DNA from: Pseudoxanthomonas japonensis
GTDB taxonomy: Bacteria; Pseudomonadota; Gammaproteobacteria; Xanthomonadales; Xanthomonadaceae
DNA: 64,000 nucleotides
Assembly: GCF_010093445.1 (NCBI RefSeq)
Contig: NZ_PDWW01000014.1
Coordinates: forward strand, 1-64,000
Direction of reading: 5' to 3'
The notes beneath the pieces are model-generated. The model was not told the DNA's origin. It saw only the letters and a program-made list of their open reading frames with translations, and searched no databases. The position numbers and the translations under genes are program-made. This document shows positions 16,335 through 27,203 of the stretch, piece after piece; position 1 is the first letter of the stretch, and every line of letters begins with the position of its first letter.

Positions 16335-17303
16335 TCAGTACCACTTCTTCAGGTCGAGGCCCGCGTACATCGAGGCCACCTGGTCCGCATACCCGTTGAA
16401 CATGCGCGTCGGGATGCGTTCGGCGAACAGCTTGCTCTGGGTGCCGGCGATGCGGCGTTCGGTCTTCTGGCTCCAGCGCGGATGGTCGACGTTCGGATTG
16501 ACGTTGGAGAAGAAGCCGTATTCCGACGGCTGCAGGTCGTGCCAGGCGGTTTCCGGCATCTTCTCGACGAACATGATCTCGACGATCGACTTGATGCTCT
16601 TGAAGCCGTACTTCCATGGCACCACCAGCCGCAGCGGCGCGCCGTTCTGCTGCGGCAACGGCTTGCCGTACAGGCCGGTCGCCAGCAGCGTCAGCGGATG
16701 CATCGCCTCGTCGATGCGCAGGCCCTCGCGGTAGGGCCAGTTGATCGATCGGTAGCGCACGCCGGGCATCTGCACCGGATCCGCCAGCGTGGTGAAGGCC
16801 ACATACTTCGCCTTGGACGTCGGCTCGAACTTCTTCAGCACCTGGCCCAGCGGCACACCCAGCCACGGGATGACCATCGACCAGCCCTCCACGCAGCGGA
16901 GGCGGTAGACGCGTTCTTCGGGCGTCAGGCCCTTCACGAGGTCTTCCAGCGCGATCCTGCCGGGCTTGGCGCACTCGCCGCCGACCACCACCGACCACGG
17001 CGAGGTCTTCAGGGTCTTGCGGGCATTGGATGGGTCCGCCTTGCCGGTGCCGAACTCGTAGAAGTTGTTGTAGCTGCTGACGTCCTCGAACCGGGTCAGC
17101 GTTTCGGTGGTGCGGAAGCCGGACCGGGCCTGTTCCGGCGTCACCGTGACTTTCGGTGGCGCCGGTGGCTCCGCTTCGGCGCAGCCGGCCAGCGCAAGGG
17201 CAGGGGCCGCAGCCAACGTCTGCAGCAGGCGCCGTCGTTCGAGATAGACGCGCTCGTCGGTGATCCGGGAGGCGGGAATCCGCAGGGCATCGCGCAGGGA
17301 CAT
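16335..17303 (-). CDS. msrP: MsrP, periplasmic protein-methionine-sulfoxide reductase
   Basis: A 322-aa molybdopterin enzyme that repairs oxidised methionine in periplasmic proteins. The twin-arginine signal ERRRLLQ (about 22-28) is followed by a hydrophobic segment ending AGC. The molybdenum-binding Cys is in [13 protein letters not shown] near residue 137. The start ATG 17303 has GGAG at correct spacing; ATG 17309 is in frame but too close. Operon with msrQ. Confidence 0.93.
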   Translation of the reverse strand: MSLRDALRIPASRITDERVYLERRRLLQTLAAAPALALAGCAEAEPPAPPKVTVTPEQARSGFRTTETLTRFEDVSSYNNFYEFGTGKADPSNARKTLKTSPWSVVVGGECAKPGRIALEDLVKGLTPEERVYRLRCVEGWSMVIPWLGVPLGQVLKKFEPTSKAKYVAFTTLADPVQMPGVRYRSINWPYREGLRIDEAMHPLTLLATGLYGKPLPQQNGAPLRLVVPWKYGFKSIKSIVEIMFVEKMPETAWHDLQPSEYGFFSNVNPNVDHPRWSQKTERRIAGTQSKLFAERIPTRMFNGYADQVASMYAGLDLKKWY

Positions 17304-17504
17304 CGGCATCTCCAGGAGGGGGCGTGGGGGTTGGACGCTTCCGGCGCAGGAAAATTCCCGACACCTGGAAGGCAGGCTCAGCGTATACGCGCCCGGGTGA
17401 GCACGGGATGCAGGGCGTCCGCGATTCATGCCGCATCGTCCGCTTCGTTGCCCCTGCAACTGATGCGCTGCGGCATACTACGGGTCCTCCTGTTCAGGTG
17501 TCCC

Positions 17505-18590
17505 ATGACGCGCGCGTTCAACTTCAGTGCCGGCCCCGCCACGTTGCCCGAAGCCGTGTTGCGGCAGGCCCAGGCCGAGATGCTCGACTGGAACGGCATC
17601 GGCGCGTCCATTGTGGAAATCAGCCACCGCAGCCAGGACTTCATCGCGGTGGCCGCCCAGGCCGAAGCCGACCTGCGTGCACTGATCGGCATTCCGGACG
17701 ATTACGCCGTGTTGTTCCTGTCCGGCGGCGCGACCACGCACCAGGCGCTGCTGGGGCTGAACTTCGCCGCGCCGGGCCAGGTCGTCGACTACGTGGTGAC
17801 CGGGCACTGGGGCAAGACCGCCATCAGGCAGGCCAAGCCTTATTGCACGGTCAACATCGCTGCCGATGGCGAAGCGGGCGGCTTCCACGACATCCCCGCG
17901 CGAGATACCTGGCAGCTCACGCCGGGCGCGGCCTACGTGCACATCACCGCCAACGAAACCATCCACGGCGTCGAGTTCCGCGACACGCCGGACGTGGGCG
18001 ACGTGCCGCTGTTCGCCGACTTCAGCTCGTCGATCGCCTCCGAGCCGCTGGACGTGTCGAAGTACGGCGTGATCTACGCCGGTGCGCAGAAGAACCTCGG
18101 CCCGGTCGGCGTGGCGGTGGTGATCATCCGCAAGGACCTGTTCGAACGCGCCGGCCAGCCGCGCGCCGACATCTTCGATTACCGCTCGCATGCCGAGCGC
18201 GATTCCATGCTCAACACGCCGCCGACCTGGAACTGGTACCTGGCGGGTCTCGTGTTCAAGTGGATGCTGGCCGAAGGCGGCGTCGCCGAGTTCGCCCGCC
18301 GCAATGCGGTGAAGTCGACGCTGGTCTATGACGCCATCGACGCTTCAGTCGGCTTCTACCGCAACGAGGTGGTCCCGGCCGCGCGTTCGCGGATGAACAT
18401 CCCGTTCTTCCTGCCCGACGACACCCTCACCGCGCGCTTCGTGGCCGAGTCAAAGACCGCCGGCCTGCTGGCGCTGAAGGGCCACAAGGCGGTCGGCGGC
18501 ATCCGCGCCTCGCTGTACAACGCGCTGCCGGTCGAGGGCGCGCAGGCGCTGGTGGACTTCATGCGCGATTTCCAGCAGCGCAATGGATGA
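17505..18590 (+). CDS. serC: Phosphoserine aminotransferase
   Basis: A 361-aa PLP enzyme of serine (and pyridoxine) synthesis: 3-phosphohydroxypyruvate + glutamate to phosphoserine. [15 protein letters not shown] marks the N-terminus, HRSQDF follows, and the PLP Lys is in [11 protein letters not shown] near residue 196. It is the first gene of the serC-pheA-aroA run; a palindromic repeat lies between serC and pheA. Confidence 0.97.
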   Translation: MTRAFNFSAGPATLPEAVLRQAQAEMLDWNGIGASIVEISHRSQDFIAVAAQAEADLRALIGIPDDYAVLFLSGGATTHQALLGLNFAAPGQVVDYVVTGHWGKTAIRQAKPYCTVNIAADGEAGGFHDIPARDTWQLTPGAAYVHITANETIHGVEFRDTPDVGDVPLFADFSSSIASEPLDVSKYGVIYAGAQKNLGPVGVAVVIIRKDLFERAGQPRADIFDYRSHAERDSMLNTPPTWNWYLAGLVFKWMLAEGGVAEFARRNAVKSTLVYDAIDASVGFYRNEVVPAARSRMNIPFFLPDDTLTARFVAESKTAGLLALKGHKAVGGIRASLYNALPVEGAQALVDFMRDFQQRNG

Positions 18591-18600
18591 GTGAACTCCT

Positions 18601-18661
18601 TGTAGGAGCGACGTGAGTCGCGACCGCCAACCTTCCGGTCGCGACTCACGTCGCTCCTACA
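18601..18661. repeat. Palindromic GGAGCGACG repeat, copy 1
   Basis: Perfect inverted repeat with 25-bp arms and an 11-base loop. The arm core GGAGCGACGTGAGTCGCGA recurs at 21373-21438 and 48115-48180. It sits between serC and pheA and could form an mRNA hairpin that stabilises or attenuates the transcript. Confidence 0.9.
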
Positions 18662-18684
18662 GAAAGCACCTTTAGGAAACGCGA

Positions 18685-19845
18685 ATGGCCTCCAAGCCCA
18701 CCAAACCCAGCAAGCCGAAGAAGACCGCCAAGCCCGCCGCGGGCAAGAAAGCCGACGCAACGCCCGCACCGGCCCTCTCCGACGTGCGCGCCAAGATCGA
18801 CGGCATCGACCGCCAGATCCAGTCGCTGATCGCCGAGCGTGCGCAGTTCGCCCACCAGGTCGGCAAGGCCAAGGGCAAGCTCGCCGCCGCCGTCGATTAC
18901 TACCGTCCCGAGCGCGAGGCGCAGGTGCTGCGCATGGTGGTGGACCGCAACGAGGGGCCGCTGTCGGACGAAGTGCTGGTGCATGTCTTCCGCGAGATCA
19001 TGTCCGCCTGCCTCGCCCAGCAGGAGCCGCTGAAGATCGGCTACCTCGGTCCGGAGGGCACCTTCAGCCAGCAGGCGGTGCTCAAGCACTTCGGCCGCTC
19101 CGCGCACGGCCTGCCGCTGGCGAGCATCGAGGAAGTCTTCCAGGAAGTGGCCAGCGGCAACGCCGACTTCGGCGTGGTGCCGGTCGAGAACTCGGGGCAG
19201 GGCACCATCCAGATCACGCTGGACATGTTCCTGACCTCGGACCTGAAGATCTGCGGCGAGGTCGAACTGCGCGTGCACCAGTTCCTGATGTCGCGCAGCG
19301 GCCGCATCGACGACATCGAACGCATCTATGCGCACCCGCAGTCGTTCGCGCAGACCGCGGGCTGGCTGCGCGCCAACCTGCCGAAGGTGGAGAAGGTGCC
19401 GGTCTCCAGCAACGCCGAGGGCGCGCGTCGCGCGCGCGGCAACGACGACGCGGCGGCCATTGGCGGCGAGAGCGCCGCACACGTGTATGGCCTGAAGAAG
19501 GTCGTCATGAGCCCGATCCAGGACGACAAGGACAACACCACCCGCTTCCTGGTGATCGGCCGCAGCCTGTTCCCGCCGTCAGGCCACGATCGCACCTCGG
19601 TGCTGGTCTTCATCCACGACAAGCCCGGCGCGCTGTTCGACGTGCTCAGCCCGTTCGCGCGCCACGGCATCAGCATGAACCGCATCGAGTCGCGCCCGTC
19701 GCACCACGCCAAGTGGGAGTACGGCTTCTTCATCGACCTGGCCGGCCACATCGACGACGATGCGATGAAGCTGGCGCTGGCCGAGCTGAAGCAGCACTCG
19801 GCCCAGATCAAGGTGTTGGGGTCGTATCCGGTCGCGGTGCCGTGA
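18685..19845 (+). CDS. pheA: Bifunctional chorismate mutase/prephenate dehydratase (P-protein)
   Basis: A 386-aa enzyme of phenylalanine synthesis: chorismate to prephenate to phenylpyruvate. After a Lys/Pro/Ala-rich N-terminal extension (about 1-28) come an AroQ mutase domain (about 30-115), prephenate dehydratase (about 117-295, GYLGPEGTFSQQA, TTRFLVIG) and an ACT domain for Phe feedback (about 300-385, KPGALFDVL, ESRPSHHAKWEY). The basic extension is unusual compared with enterobacterial PheA. Confidence 0.96.
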   Translation: MASKPTKPSKPKKTAKPAAGKKADATPAPALSDVRAKIDGIDRQIQSLIAERAQFAHQVGKAKGKLAAAVDYYRPEREAQVLRMVVDRNEGPLSDEVLVHVFREIMSACLAQQEPLKIGYLGPEGTFSQQAVLKHFGRSAHGLPLASIEEVFQEVASGNADFGVVPVENSGQGTIQITLDMFLTSDLKICGEVELRVHQFLMSRSGRIDDIERIYAHPQSFAQTAGWLRANLPKVEKVPVSSNAEGARRARGNDDAAAIGGESAAHVYGLKKVVMSPIQDDKDNTTRFLVIGRSLFPPSGHDRTSVLVFIHDKPGALFDVLSPFARHGISMNRIESRPSHHAKWEYGFFIDLAGHIDDDAMKLALAELKQHSAQIKVLGSYPVAVP

Positions 19846-19888
19846 TGACGTCATGTTGAACTGCGTCCGGTCGTCGCATCGCCCCGTT

Positions 19889-19980
19889 CGTCATCCCGGC
19901 GCAAGCCGGGATCCACGTTGACGTTGCCTTTCGCCAGACCAGCAAGAGCAGGATGGATCCCGGCGTTCGCCGGGATGACG
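19889..19980. repeat. Inverted pair of CCCGGCG...CGCCGGG repeats
   Basis: Two short palindromes (19889-19915 and 19954-19980) of the type CGTCATCCCGGCG / CGCCGGGATGACG lie head to head around 38 bp, in the pheA-aroA spacer. Together they can fold into one long stem. They resemble degenerate relatives of the CGTCATTCCAGCG units at 37789-38475. Confidence 0.85.
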
Positions 19981-20045
19981 GAAACCTTCCGTCGTTCGCC
20001 CGGACTGCCGATCTCATTCATCCTCAATACCCGCAACGAATTGCC

Positions 20046-21350
20046 ATGACACAAGACTGGATCGCCTCCGCCGGCCAACCGCTCCGCGGCACCCTCGACA
20101 TCCCCGGCGACAAGTCGGTCTCGCACCGCGCGGTGATGTTCGCCGCACTGGCCGACGGCACGTCGACCATCGACGGTTTCCTCGAAGGCGAAGACACCCG
20201 CGCCACCGCCGCGATCTTCTCGCGGGTCGGGGTACGCATCGAAACCCCGTCGCCTTCGCGGCGCATCGTGCACGGCGTCGGCGTGGATGGCCTGAAGCCC
20301 GCTGATGGCGACCTCGACTGCGGCAACGCCGGCACCGGCATGCGCCTGCTCGCCGGCCTGCTGGCCGCGCAGCGGTTCGACAGCGTGCTGGTCGGCGATG
20401 TCTCGCTGTCCAAGCGTCCCATGCGCCGCGTCACCGCCCCGCTGTCGACGATGGGCGCGCGCATCGATACGGAAGAAGGCGGCCTGCCGCCGCTGCGCAT
20501 CCACGGCGGCCAGCCGCTGACCGGCATCGACTACACGCTGGAAGTCGCCAGCGCGCAGGTGAAGTCGGCGGTGCTGCTGGCCGGCCTGTACGCCGACGGC
20601 GACACCGTCGTGCGCGAGCCGCACCCCACGCGCGACTACACCGAGCGCATGCTGAAGGCGTTCGGCGTCGACATCGACTTCTCGCCGGGCTTCGCACGCC
20701 TGCGCGGCGGCCAGCGGCTGGCGGCGACCGATATCGCGGTACCGGCGGATTTCTCGTCGGCGGCGTTCTTCCTGGTCGCGGCCAGCATCATCCCGGACTC
20801 GGAGCTGCGCCTGCGCGCGGTCGGCCTGAATCCGCGCCGCACCGGCCTGCTGCAGGCGCTGCGGCTGATGGGCGCCGACATCACCGAAGAGAACGCCAGC
20901 GAACATGGCGGCGAGCCGGTCGCCGACCTGGTGGTGCGCCATGCGCCGCTGCGCGGCATCGCCGTGCCCGAGGCGCTGGTGCCGGACATGATCGACGAGT
21001 TCCCGGCGCTGTTCGTTGCGGCGGCCGCCGCGGACAGTCCCACCGTCGTGCGCGGCGCGGCCGAGCTGCGGGTGAAGGAGTCCGACCGCCTCGCCGCGAT
21101 GGCCAACGGCCTGCGCACGCTCGGCTTGCGGGTGGACGAAACGCCGGATGGCGCGACGATCTTCCCCGGCGAGCTGCAGGGTGGGGTGGTCGACAGTCAT
21201 GGCGACCACCGCATCGCGATGGCGTTCTCCATTGCCGGCCAGCTGGCGAAGGGCGAGGTGCGCGTCGGCGATGTGGCGAACGTGGCGACCTCGTTCCCGA
21301 ACTACGATGCGCTGGCGACAGGCGCCGGTTTCGCGCTGCGAAAGGCGTAA
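20046..21350 (+). CDS. aroA: EPSP synthase (3-phosphoshikimate 1-carboxyvinyltransferase)
   Basis: A 434-aa shikimate-pathway enzyme joining shikimate-3-phosphate and PEP. GDKSVSHR (K23, S24) binds substrate, GNAGTGMRLL is near residue 100, and a catalytic Asp/Glu/Lys region includes ELRVKESDRLAAMANGL. The start is at MTQDWIAS; a longer frame reading is not supported. It is last in the serC-pheA-aroA run. Confidence 0.97.
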   Translation: MTQDWIASAGQPLRGTLDIPGDKSVSHRAVMFAALADGTSTIDGFLEGEDTRATAAIFSRVGVRIETPSPSRRIVHGVGVDGLKPADGDLDCGNAGTGMRLLAGLLAAQRFDSVLVGDVSLSKRPMRRVTAPLSTMGARIDTEEGGLPPLRIHGGQPLTGIDYTLEVASAQVKSAVLLAGLYADGDTVVREPHPTRDYTERMLKAFGVDIDFSPGFARLRGGQRLAATDIAVPADFSSAAFFLVAASIIPDSELRLRAVGLNPRRTGLLQALRLMGADITEENASEHGGEPVADLVVRHAPLRGIAVPEALVPDMIDEFPALFVAAAAADSPTVVRGAAELRVKESDRLAAMANGLRTLGLRVDETPDGATIFPGELQGGVVDSHGDHRIAMAFSIAGQLAKGEVRVGDVANVATSFPNYDALATGAGFALRKA

Positions 21351-21372
21351 TCGGCTGACAACAGGGGTGTGA

Positions 21373-21438
21373 TGTGGGAGCGACGTAAGTCGCGATGACC
21401 CACCTCATGACGGCTTCGCGACTTACGTCGCTCCCACA
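21373..21438. repeat. Palindromic GGAGCGACG repeat, copy 2
   Basis: Perfect 23-bp arms (21373-21395 and 21416-21438) around a 20-base loop. The arm core GGAGCGACGTAAGTCGCGA has the same design as copies 1 and 3. It lies just downstream of aroA. Confidence 0.9.
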
Positions 21439-21463
21439 AAAAGCTGCTTTGTCTTACGCCACG

Positions 21464-21500
21464 AAAAAGGGGGACGCCTTGCCCGCGTCCCCCTTTCCTT
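21464..21500. terminator. Bidirectional terminator, aroA / TonB-like gene
   Basis: A 12-bp perfect stem (AAAGGGGGACGC paired with GCGTCCCCCTTT), 7-base loop, then a T-rich run on the plus strand and an A-run on the other side. It serves the convergent aroA and TonB-like genes. Confidence 0.85.
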
Positions 21501-21539
21501 TCCTCGTTCGCTCCATGTCAGGAGCGCAGGTGATGCCGG

Positions 21540-22097
21540 TTAGATAGGATTGAAGTCCACCGGCACCTTCACGCTGGTGGCAATGGCCTTGCCATTGCGC
21601 ATGGCCGGCTCGAAGCGCCACTGCTTCACGGCACTGACTGCCGCACGATCCAGCTCGCGCTCGCCGCTGCGTTCGACCACGCTGACATTGACCGGGTTGC
21701 CCTGGGCATCCACTTCGGCCAGCACGACCACGGTGCCGCCGACGCCGGCACGCAGCATCGAGGCCGGATACTTCGGCTCCGCGTTGCCGGCCATCGGGCG
21801 TGCGTCGCGGCTGATGGGGGCCGGACGATTCGCCGCAGCACGCTCGCGGTTGGCGGTCGCCGCGGCGCGTTCCCGGGCGGGCGTCGTGGCCGCGGGCTCA
21901 TCGATCACGCTGCCGGGCACGGTGGCGACCGGGGCCTCGGCAGGCGCGCGCGACTGGCTCCACCAGATCAGGCCGCCGGCGGTCACCGCAAAGGCCAGCA
22001 GCGTCAGCAGGACGGGCGAGGTGGTGCGGCGCGGTTCGACCGTGGTGTCTTCGACGGTATCCGGGGCGCGGTATTCGTTGTTGGTGGGCATCGACAT
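21540..22097 (-). CDS. Energy transducer TonB-like protein
   Basis: A 185-aa protein: a cytoplasmic start, one membrane helix (about 27-47), an Ala/Pro/Glu-rich periplasmic linker and a C-terminal TonB domain (about 105-185, YPASMLRAGVGGTVVVLAEVDAQGNP, AVKQWRFEPA). TonB links the inner-membrane proton gradient to outer-membrane transporters. No exbBD nearby. The start ATG 22097 follows GGAGG. Sister of the protein at 22490-23137. Confidence 0.87.
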   Translation of the reverse strand: MSMPTNNEYRAPDTVEDTTVEPRRTTSPVLLTLLAFAVTAGGLIWWSQSRAPAEAPVATVPGSVIDEPAATTPARERAAATANRERAAANRPAPISRDARPMAGNAEPKYPASMLRAGVGGTVVVLAEVDAQGNPVNVSVVERSGERELDRAAVSAVKQWRFEPAMRNGKAIATSVKVPVDFNPI

Positions 22098-24529
<2,432 letters not shown>

Positions 24530-24540
24530 TCGCAATTCCC

Positions 24541-25110
24541 TTCTCCCCGCGAGCGGGGAGAAGGTGCCCGAAGGGCGGATGAGGGGCTGCTGTTGGCGCA
24601 GGACTTCCCGTTCCGCGGTCCGCCGTTGATCGATTGCGGGAAGCGGGTGAAAGCGTCCGACATCCCTCTCCGCTCGCCCCTCACCCGCCCTTCGGGCACC
24701 CTCTCCCCGCTGCGCAGGGCGAGGGGAGTCATCCCAGCTTCTTAGCGCGTCTTTAGAGAACCGCTCGCTTGCGCGGGCCGAATGGAATGTCCCTTGTCCA
24801 TGCTGGCCGGGGACGTGGTGATTCCCTCTCCCCGCAAGCGTGGCGATTCCTTCTCCCCGCGAGCGGGGAGAAGGTGCCCGAAGGGCGGATGAGGGGCAGC
24901 TTTTCGCGCTGTGCGTCACGTGCCCATTCCTCGATTCTCGAACGCTGGACCTTGGCGCACCCTCACACCAGCCCGTCTTCGCTCGCCCCTCACCCGCCCG
25001 CTGGGCACCCTCTCCCCGCTTCGCAGGGAGAGGGGAGTGGACCTGCCTTTTCCTCACCCCAAAGAAAACGGCCCGCTTGCGCGGGCCGAACGGAGAGGAG
25101 CGGTTGGTGC
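24541..25110. repeat. Two tandem divergent copies of a ~309-bp repeat unit
   Basis: The whole serS-azoR spacer is repeat sequence. Each unit has element A (TTCTCCCCGCGAGCGGGGAG, then AAGGTGCCCGAAGGGCGGATG), about 90 bp of unrelated sequence, the inverted counterpart (CTCGCCCCTCACCCGCCC) and a CGCTTGCGCGGGCCG hairpin. Unit 1 starts at about 24541 and unit 2 at 24850, 309 bp later. Conserved modules with divergent fillers point to an old duplication or two insertions of a composite repeat. Confidence 0.8.
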
Positions 25111-25118
25111 TTATGGGA

Positions 25119-25697
25119 TCAGGCGGCCTTGCGCAGCGGGGCCGGGATGCTGGCCAGCGCGGCTTCGATGGCCTGCGCCTTGTGCTCGGGCGAGTAGGCC
25201 ACGCGCTCGGCGCGGATGAATTCCACGTCGGTGATGCCCAGGAAGCCGAACACCTGCTTCAGGTACGGCGCCACGAAGTCGATCGCGGTGCCGGCGTACT
25301 CGCCGCCGCTGGCCTCGGCCACGATGACCTTCTTGCCGCCGGCCAGGCCCACGGGGCCGTTCTCGGTGTACTTGAAGGTGCGGCCGGCCACGGCGACGCG
25401 GTCGATCCAGGCCTTCAGGGTGGACGGCACGCCGAAGTTGTAGCGCGGCACGCCCAGCACGATGACGTCGGTGGCCAGGAACTGCTGCATGGCGGCCTCG
25501 CCGGCTTGTGCGGCGGCGGCATCGCCCCCACCCAGAATGGCGTTGGTCAGGTGGGGCAGCGGGTCGGCATCGAGGTCGCGGTAGGTGACCTCCAGCCCGG
25601 GCACGCTGTCCTGCCAACGGGCTACGATGGCGGCGGTCAGTTGTCGGCTGACGGAGTTGGCGGCCAGCGCGCTGCTGTCGATATGCAATAGTTTCAC
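25119..25697 (-). CDS. azoR: FMN-dependent NADH-azoreductase
   Basis: A 192-aa flavodoxin-fold NAD(P)H:quinone/azo reductase. The FMN-binding start MKLLHIDSSALAANSVSRQL, VLGVPRYNFGVPSTLKAWIDRV and the EASGGEY region match AzoR. GTG 25697 has GGAG upstream. It is divergent from a LysR regulator, a common arrangement in which the regulator controls the reductase. Confidence 0.93.
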   Translation of the reverse strand: MKLLHIDSSALAANSVSRQLTAAIVARWQDSVPGLEVTYRDLDADPLPHLTNAILGGGDAAAAQAGEAAMQQFLATDVIVLGVPRYNFGVPSTLKAWIDRVAVAGRTFKYTENGPVGLAGGKKVIVAEASGGEYAGTAIDFVAPYLKQVFGFLGITDVEFIRAERVAYSPEHKAQAIEAALASIPAPLRKAA

Positions 25698-25812
25698 GGT
25701 GGTTCTCCAGTCGGATGCGGCCAGTGCCGCCTGGAGATCACTGTAGGTCGTTGCATTATTGGGATAAACGTGGTCTAACGTCACTGATTGTTCTAAAGGC
25801 GGAACTATTGTC

Positions 25813-26820
25813 ATGCAGCACGACCTCAACGACCTCTATTACTTCGCCATGGTGGTGGACCACGGTGGCTTCGCCGCGGCCGAGCGCGCCCTGGGCATTC
25901 CCAAGTCCCGCCTGAGCCGGCGCATCAGCCAGCTGGAGACGGATCTGGGCGTGCGCCTGCTGCAGCGCTCGACGCGCCGCTTCGCCGTCACCGACGTCGG
26001 CACGAGCGTGCACCGCCATGCGCAGACCATGCTGGCCGAGGCCCAGGCCGCGCGCGAAGTGGTCGACCGCCTCAGCGCGGAACCGCGCGGCGTGGTGCGC
26101 GTCAGCGTGCCGGTGGCGGTGGCGCAGATGCAGTTGCCGAAGATCCTGCCGGCCTTCCTCGACAAGTACCCGAAGGTGCGGCTGCAGCTGCACGTCAACA
26201 ACCGCCGCGTCGACATCATCAACGAGGGCTACGACGTGGCGCTGCGCGTACGCGCCAAGCTCGACGACGACGGCAGCCTGGTGATGCGCAGCTTCGGCCA
26301 GATCCAGGAGCTGCTGGTCGCCAGTCCCAAGTACCTCAATCGCGCCGGCCGCCCGAAGATGCCGGAAGACCTGGCCGAGCACGTGACGCTGAGCATCAGC
26401 GAGGACGAGGCGCGCCAGCGCTGGGAGCTGCATGGTCCCGCTGGCGAGGTGCGCCGGATCGAATTGAATCCGCGCCTGGCCGGTTTCGATTTCCCGCTGC
26501 TGCAGTCGATGGCGAAGGACGGCTACGGCATCACGCTGCTGCCGGAGACGGTATGCGCCGAGGCCGTGCGCAAGGGCGAGCTGGAGGTGGTGCTGCCGGA
26601 ATGGAGCCTGCCGCAGGGCATCTGCCATGCGGTGTTCGCCTCGCGCCGGGGTCTGTTGCCGGCGGTGCGGGTGTTCATCGATTTCCTGGCCGAGCACCTG
26701 CCGCAGCAGATCGAGTCGTCGCGGCTGGACTGTGGTGGCGCCTGCGCGGAGGCGAAGGAGAAGGCCATCGCGATGGCGATCGACAACACCAAGGCCGCCA
26801 AGGTGAAGAAGGCCTCGTAG
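25813..26820 (+). CDS. LysR family transcriptional regulator
   Basis: A 335-aa regulator: N-terminal winged HTH (about 5-63, GFAAAERALGIPKSRLSRRISQLE broken here as GFAAAERALG and PKSRLSRRI) and a C-terminal substrate-binding domain (about 92-295). An extra Lys-rich tail (about 300-335) is unusual. It lies divergently 115 bp from azoR, so it likely controls azoR; the inducer is unknown. Confidence 0.92.
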   Translation: MQHDLNDLYYFAMVVDHGGFAAAERALGIPKSRLSRRISQLETDLGVRLLQRSTRRFAVTDVGTSVHRHAQTMLAEAQAAREVVDRLSAEPRGVVRVSVPVAVAQMQLPKILPAFLDKYPKVRLQLHVNNRRVDIINEGYDVALRVRAKLDDDGSLVMRSFGQIQELLVASPKYLNRAGRPKMPEDLAEHVTLSISEDEARQRWELHGPAGEVRRIELNPRLAGFDFPLLQSMAKDGYGITLLPETVCAEAVRKGELEVVLPEWSLPQGICHAVFASRRGLLPAVRVFIDFLAEHLPQQIESSRLDCGGACAEAKEKAIAMAIDNTKAAKVKKAS

Positions 26821-26933
26821 GCCACGGCGGCAGGGTTCGTGCGAAAATGCCGTCCGGCCTGCAAGGGGCCGGGCGTGCCGCCGGGGTAGGGCGGCGATGC
26901 TCCGCGACAGGGGCGCGGGCAGTTCCAGACAAC

Positions 26934-27029
26934 GGAGAGATGGCTGAGCGGTTTAAGGCAGCAGTCTTGACTGCGTAGGCCGAAGGCCGGAGCGAACATC
27001 GACCGCAGGTCGATGGTAAAACTGCCGTA
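26934..27029 (+). pseudogene. Broken tRNA-Ser copy
   Basis: Bases 26934-26970 match the first 37 nt of the intact tRNA-Ser at 27063 except two C/T changes, ending exactly after anticodon TGA. A 46-base insertion follows, then the anticodon-stem continuation AAAACTGCCGTA (to 27029). The variable arm, T arm and acceptor 3' end are missing, so it cannot be a working tRNA. Confidence 0.75.
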
Positions 27030-27062
27030 CGGCGCGCAGCGCCGCGGTAGGGTAGTGACAAC

Positions 27063-27152
27063 GGAGAGATGGCCGAGTGGTTTAAGGCAGCAGTCTTGAA
27101 AACTGCCGTAGGTGTAAGCCTACCGTGGGTTCGAATCCCACTCTCTCCGCCA
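27063..27152 (+). tRNA. tRNA-Ser (UGA anticodon)
   Basis: A 90-nt class II tRNA. Acceptor stem GGAGAGA pairs with TCTCTCC, discriminator G, CCA encoded. The anticodon loop CTTGAAA gives UGA. The long variable arm and GGTTCGAATCC T-loop are intact. An AT-rich gene cassette starts right after its 3' end, so it is a likely integration site. Confidence 0.97.
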
Positions 27153-27203
27153 AACCGACTGTTGCAATTTGAAGTGCTACTCATCACTGCTCAGGAGGAG
27201 CGC

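Noticed and set aside
26934-27056. tRNA-Ser with an intron in the anticodon loop
   Set aside because: The insertion after the anticodon looks intron-like, but it is only about 46 bases, lacks group I features, and the T arm and 3' acceptor are missing.
27069-27203. N-terminal extension of the cassette nuclease through the tRNA-Ser gene
   Set aside because: Those codons lie in the tRNA. The GTG at 27204 with AGGAGG five bases upstream fits much better.
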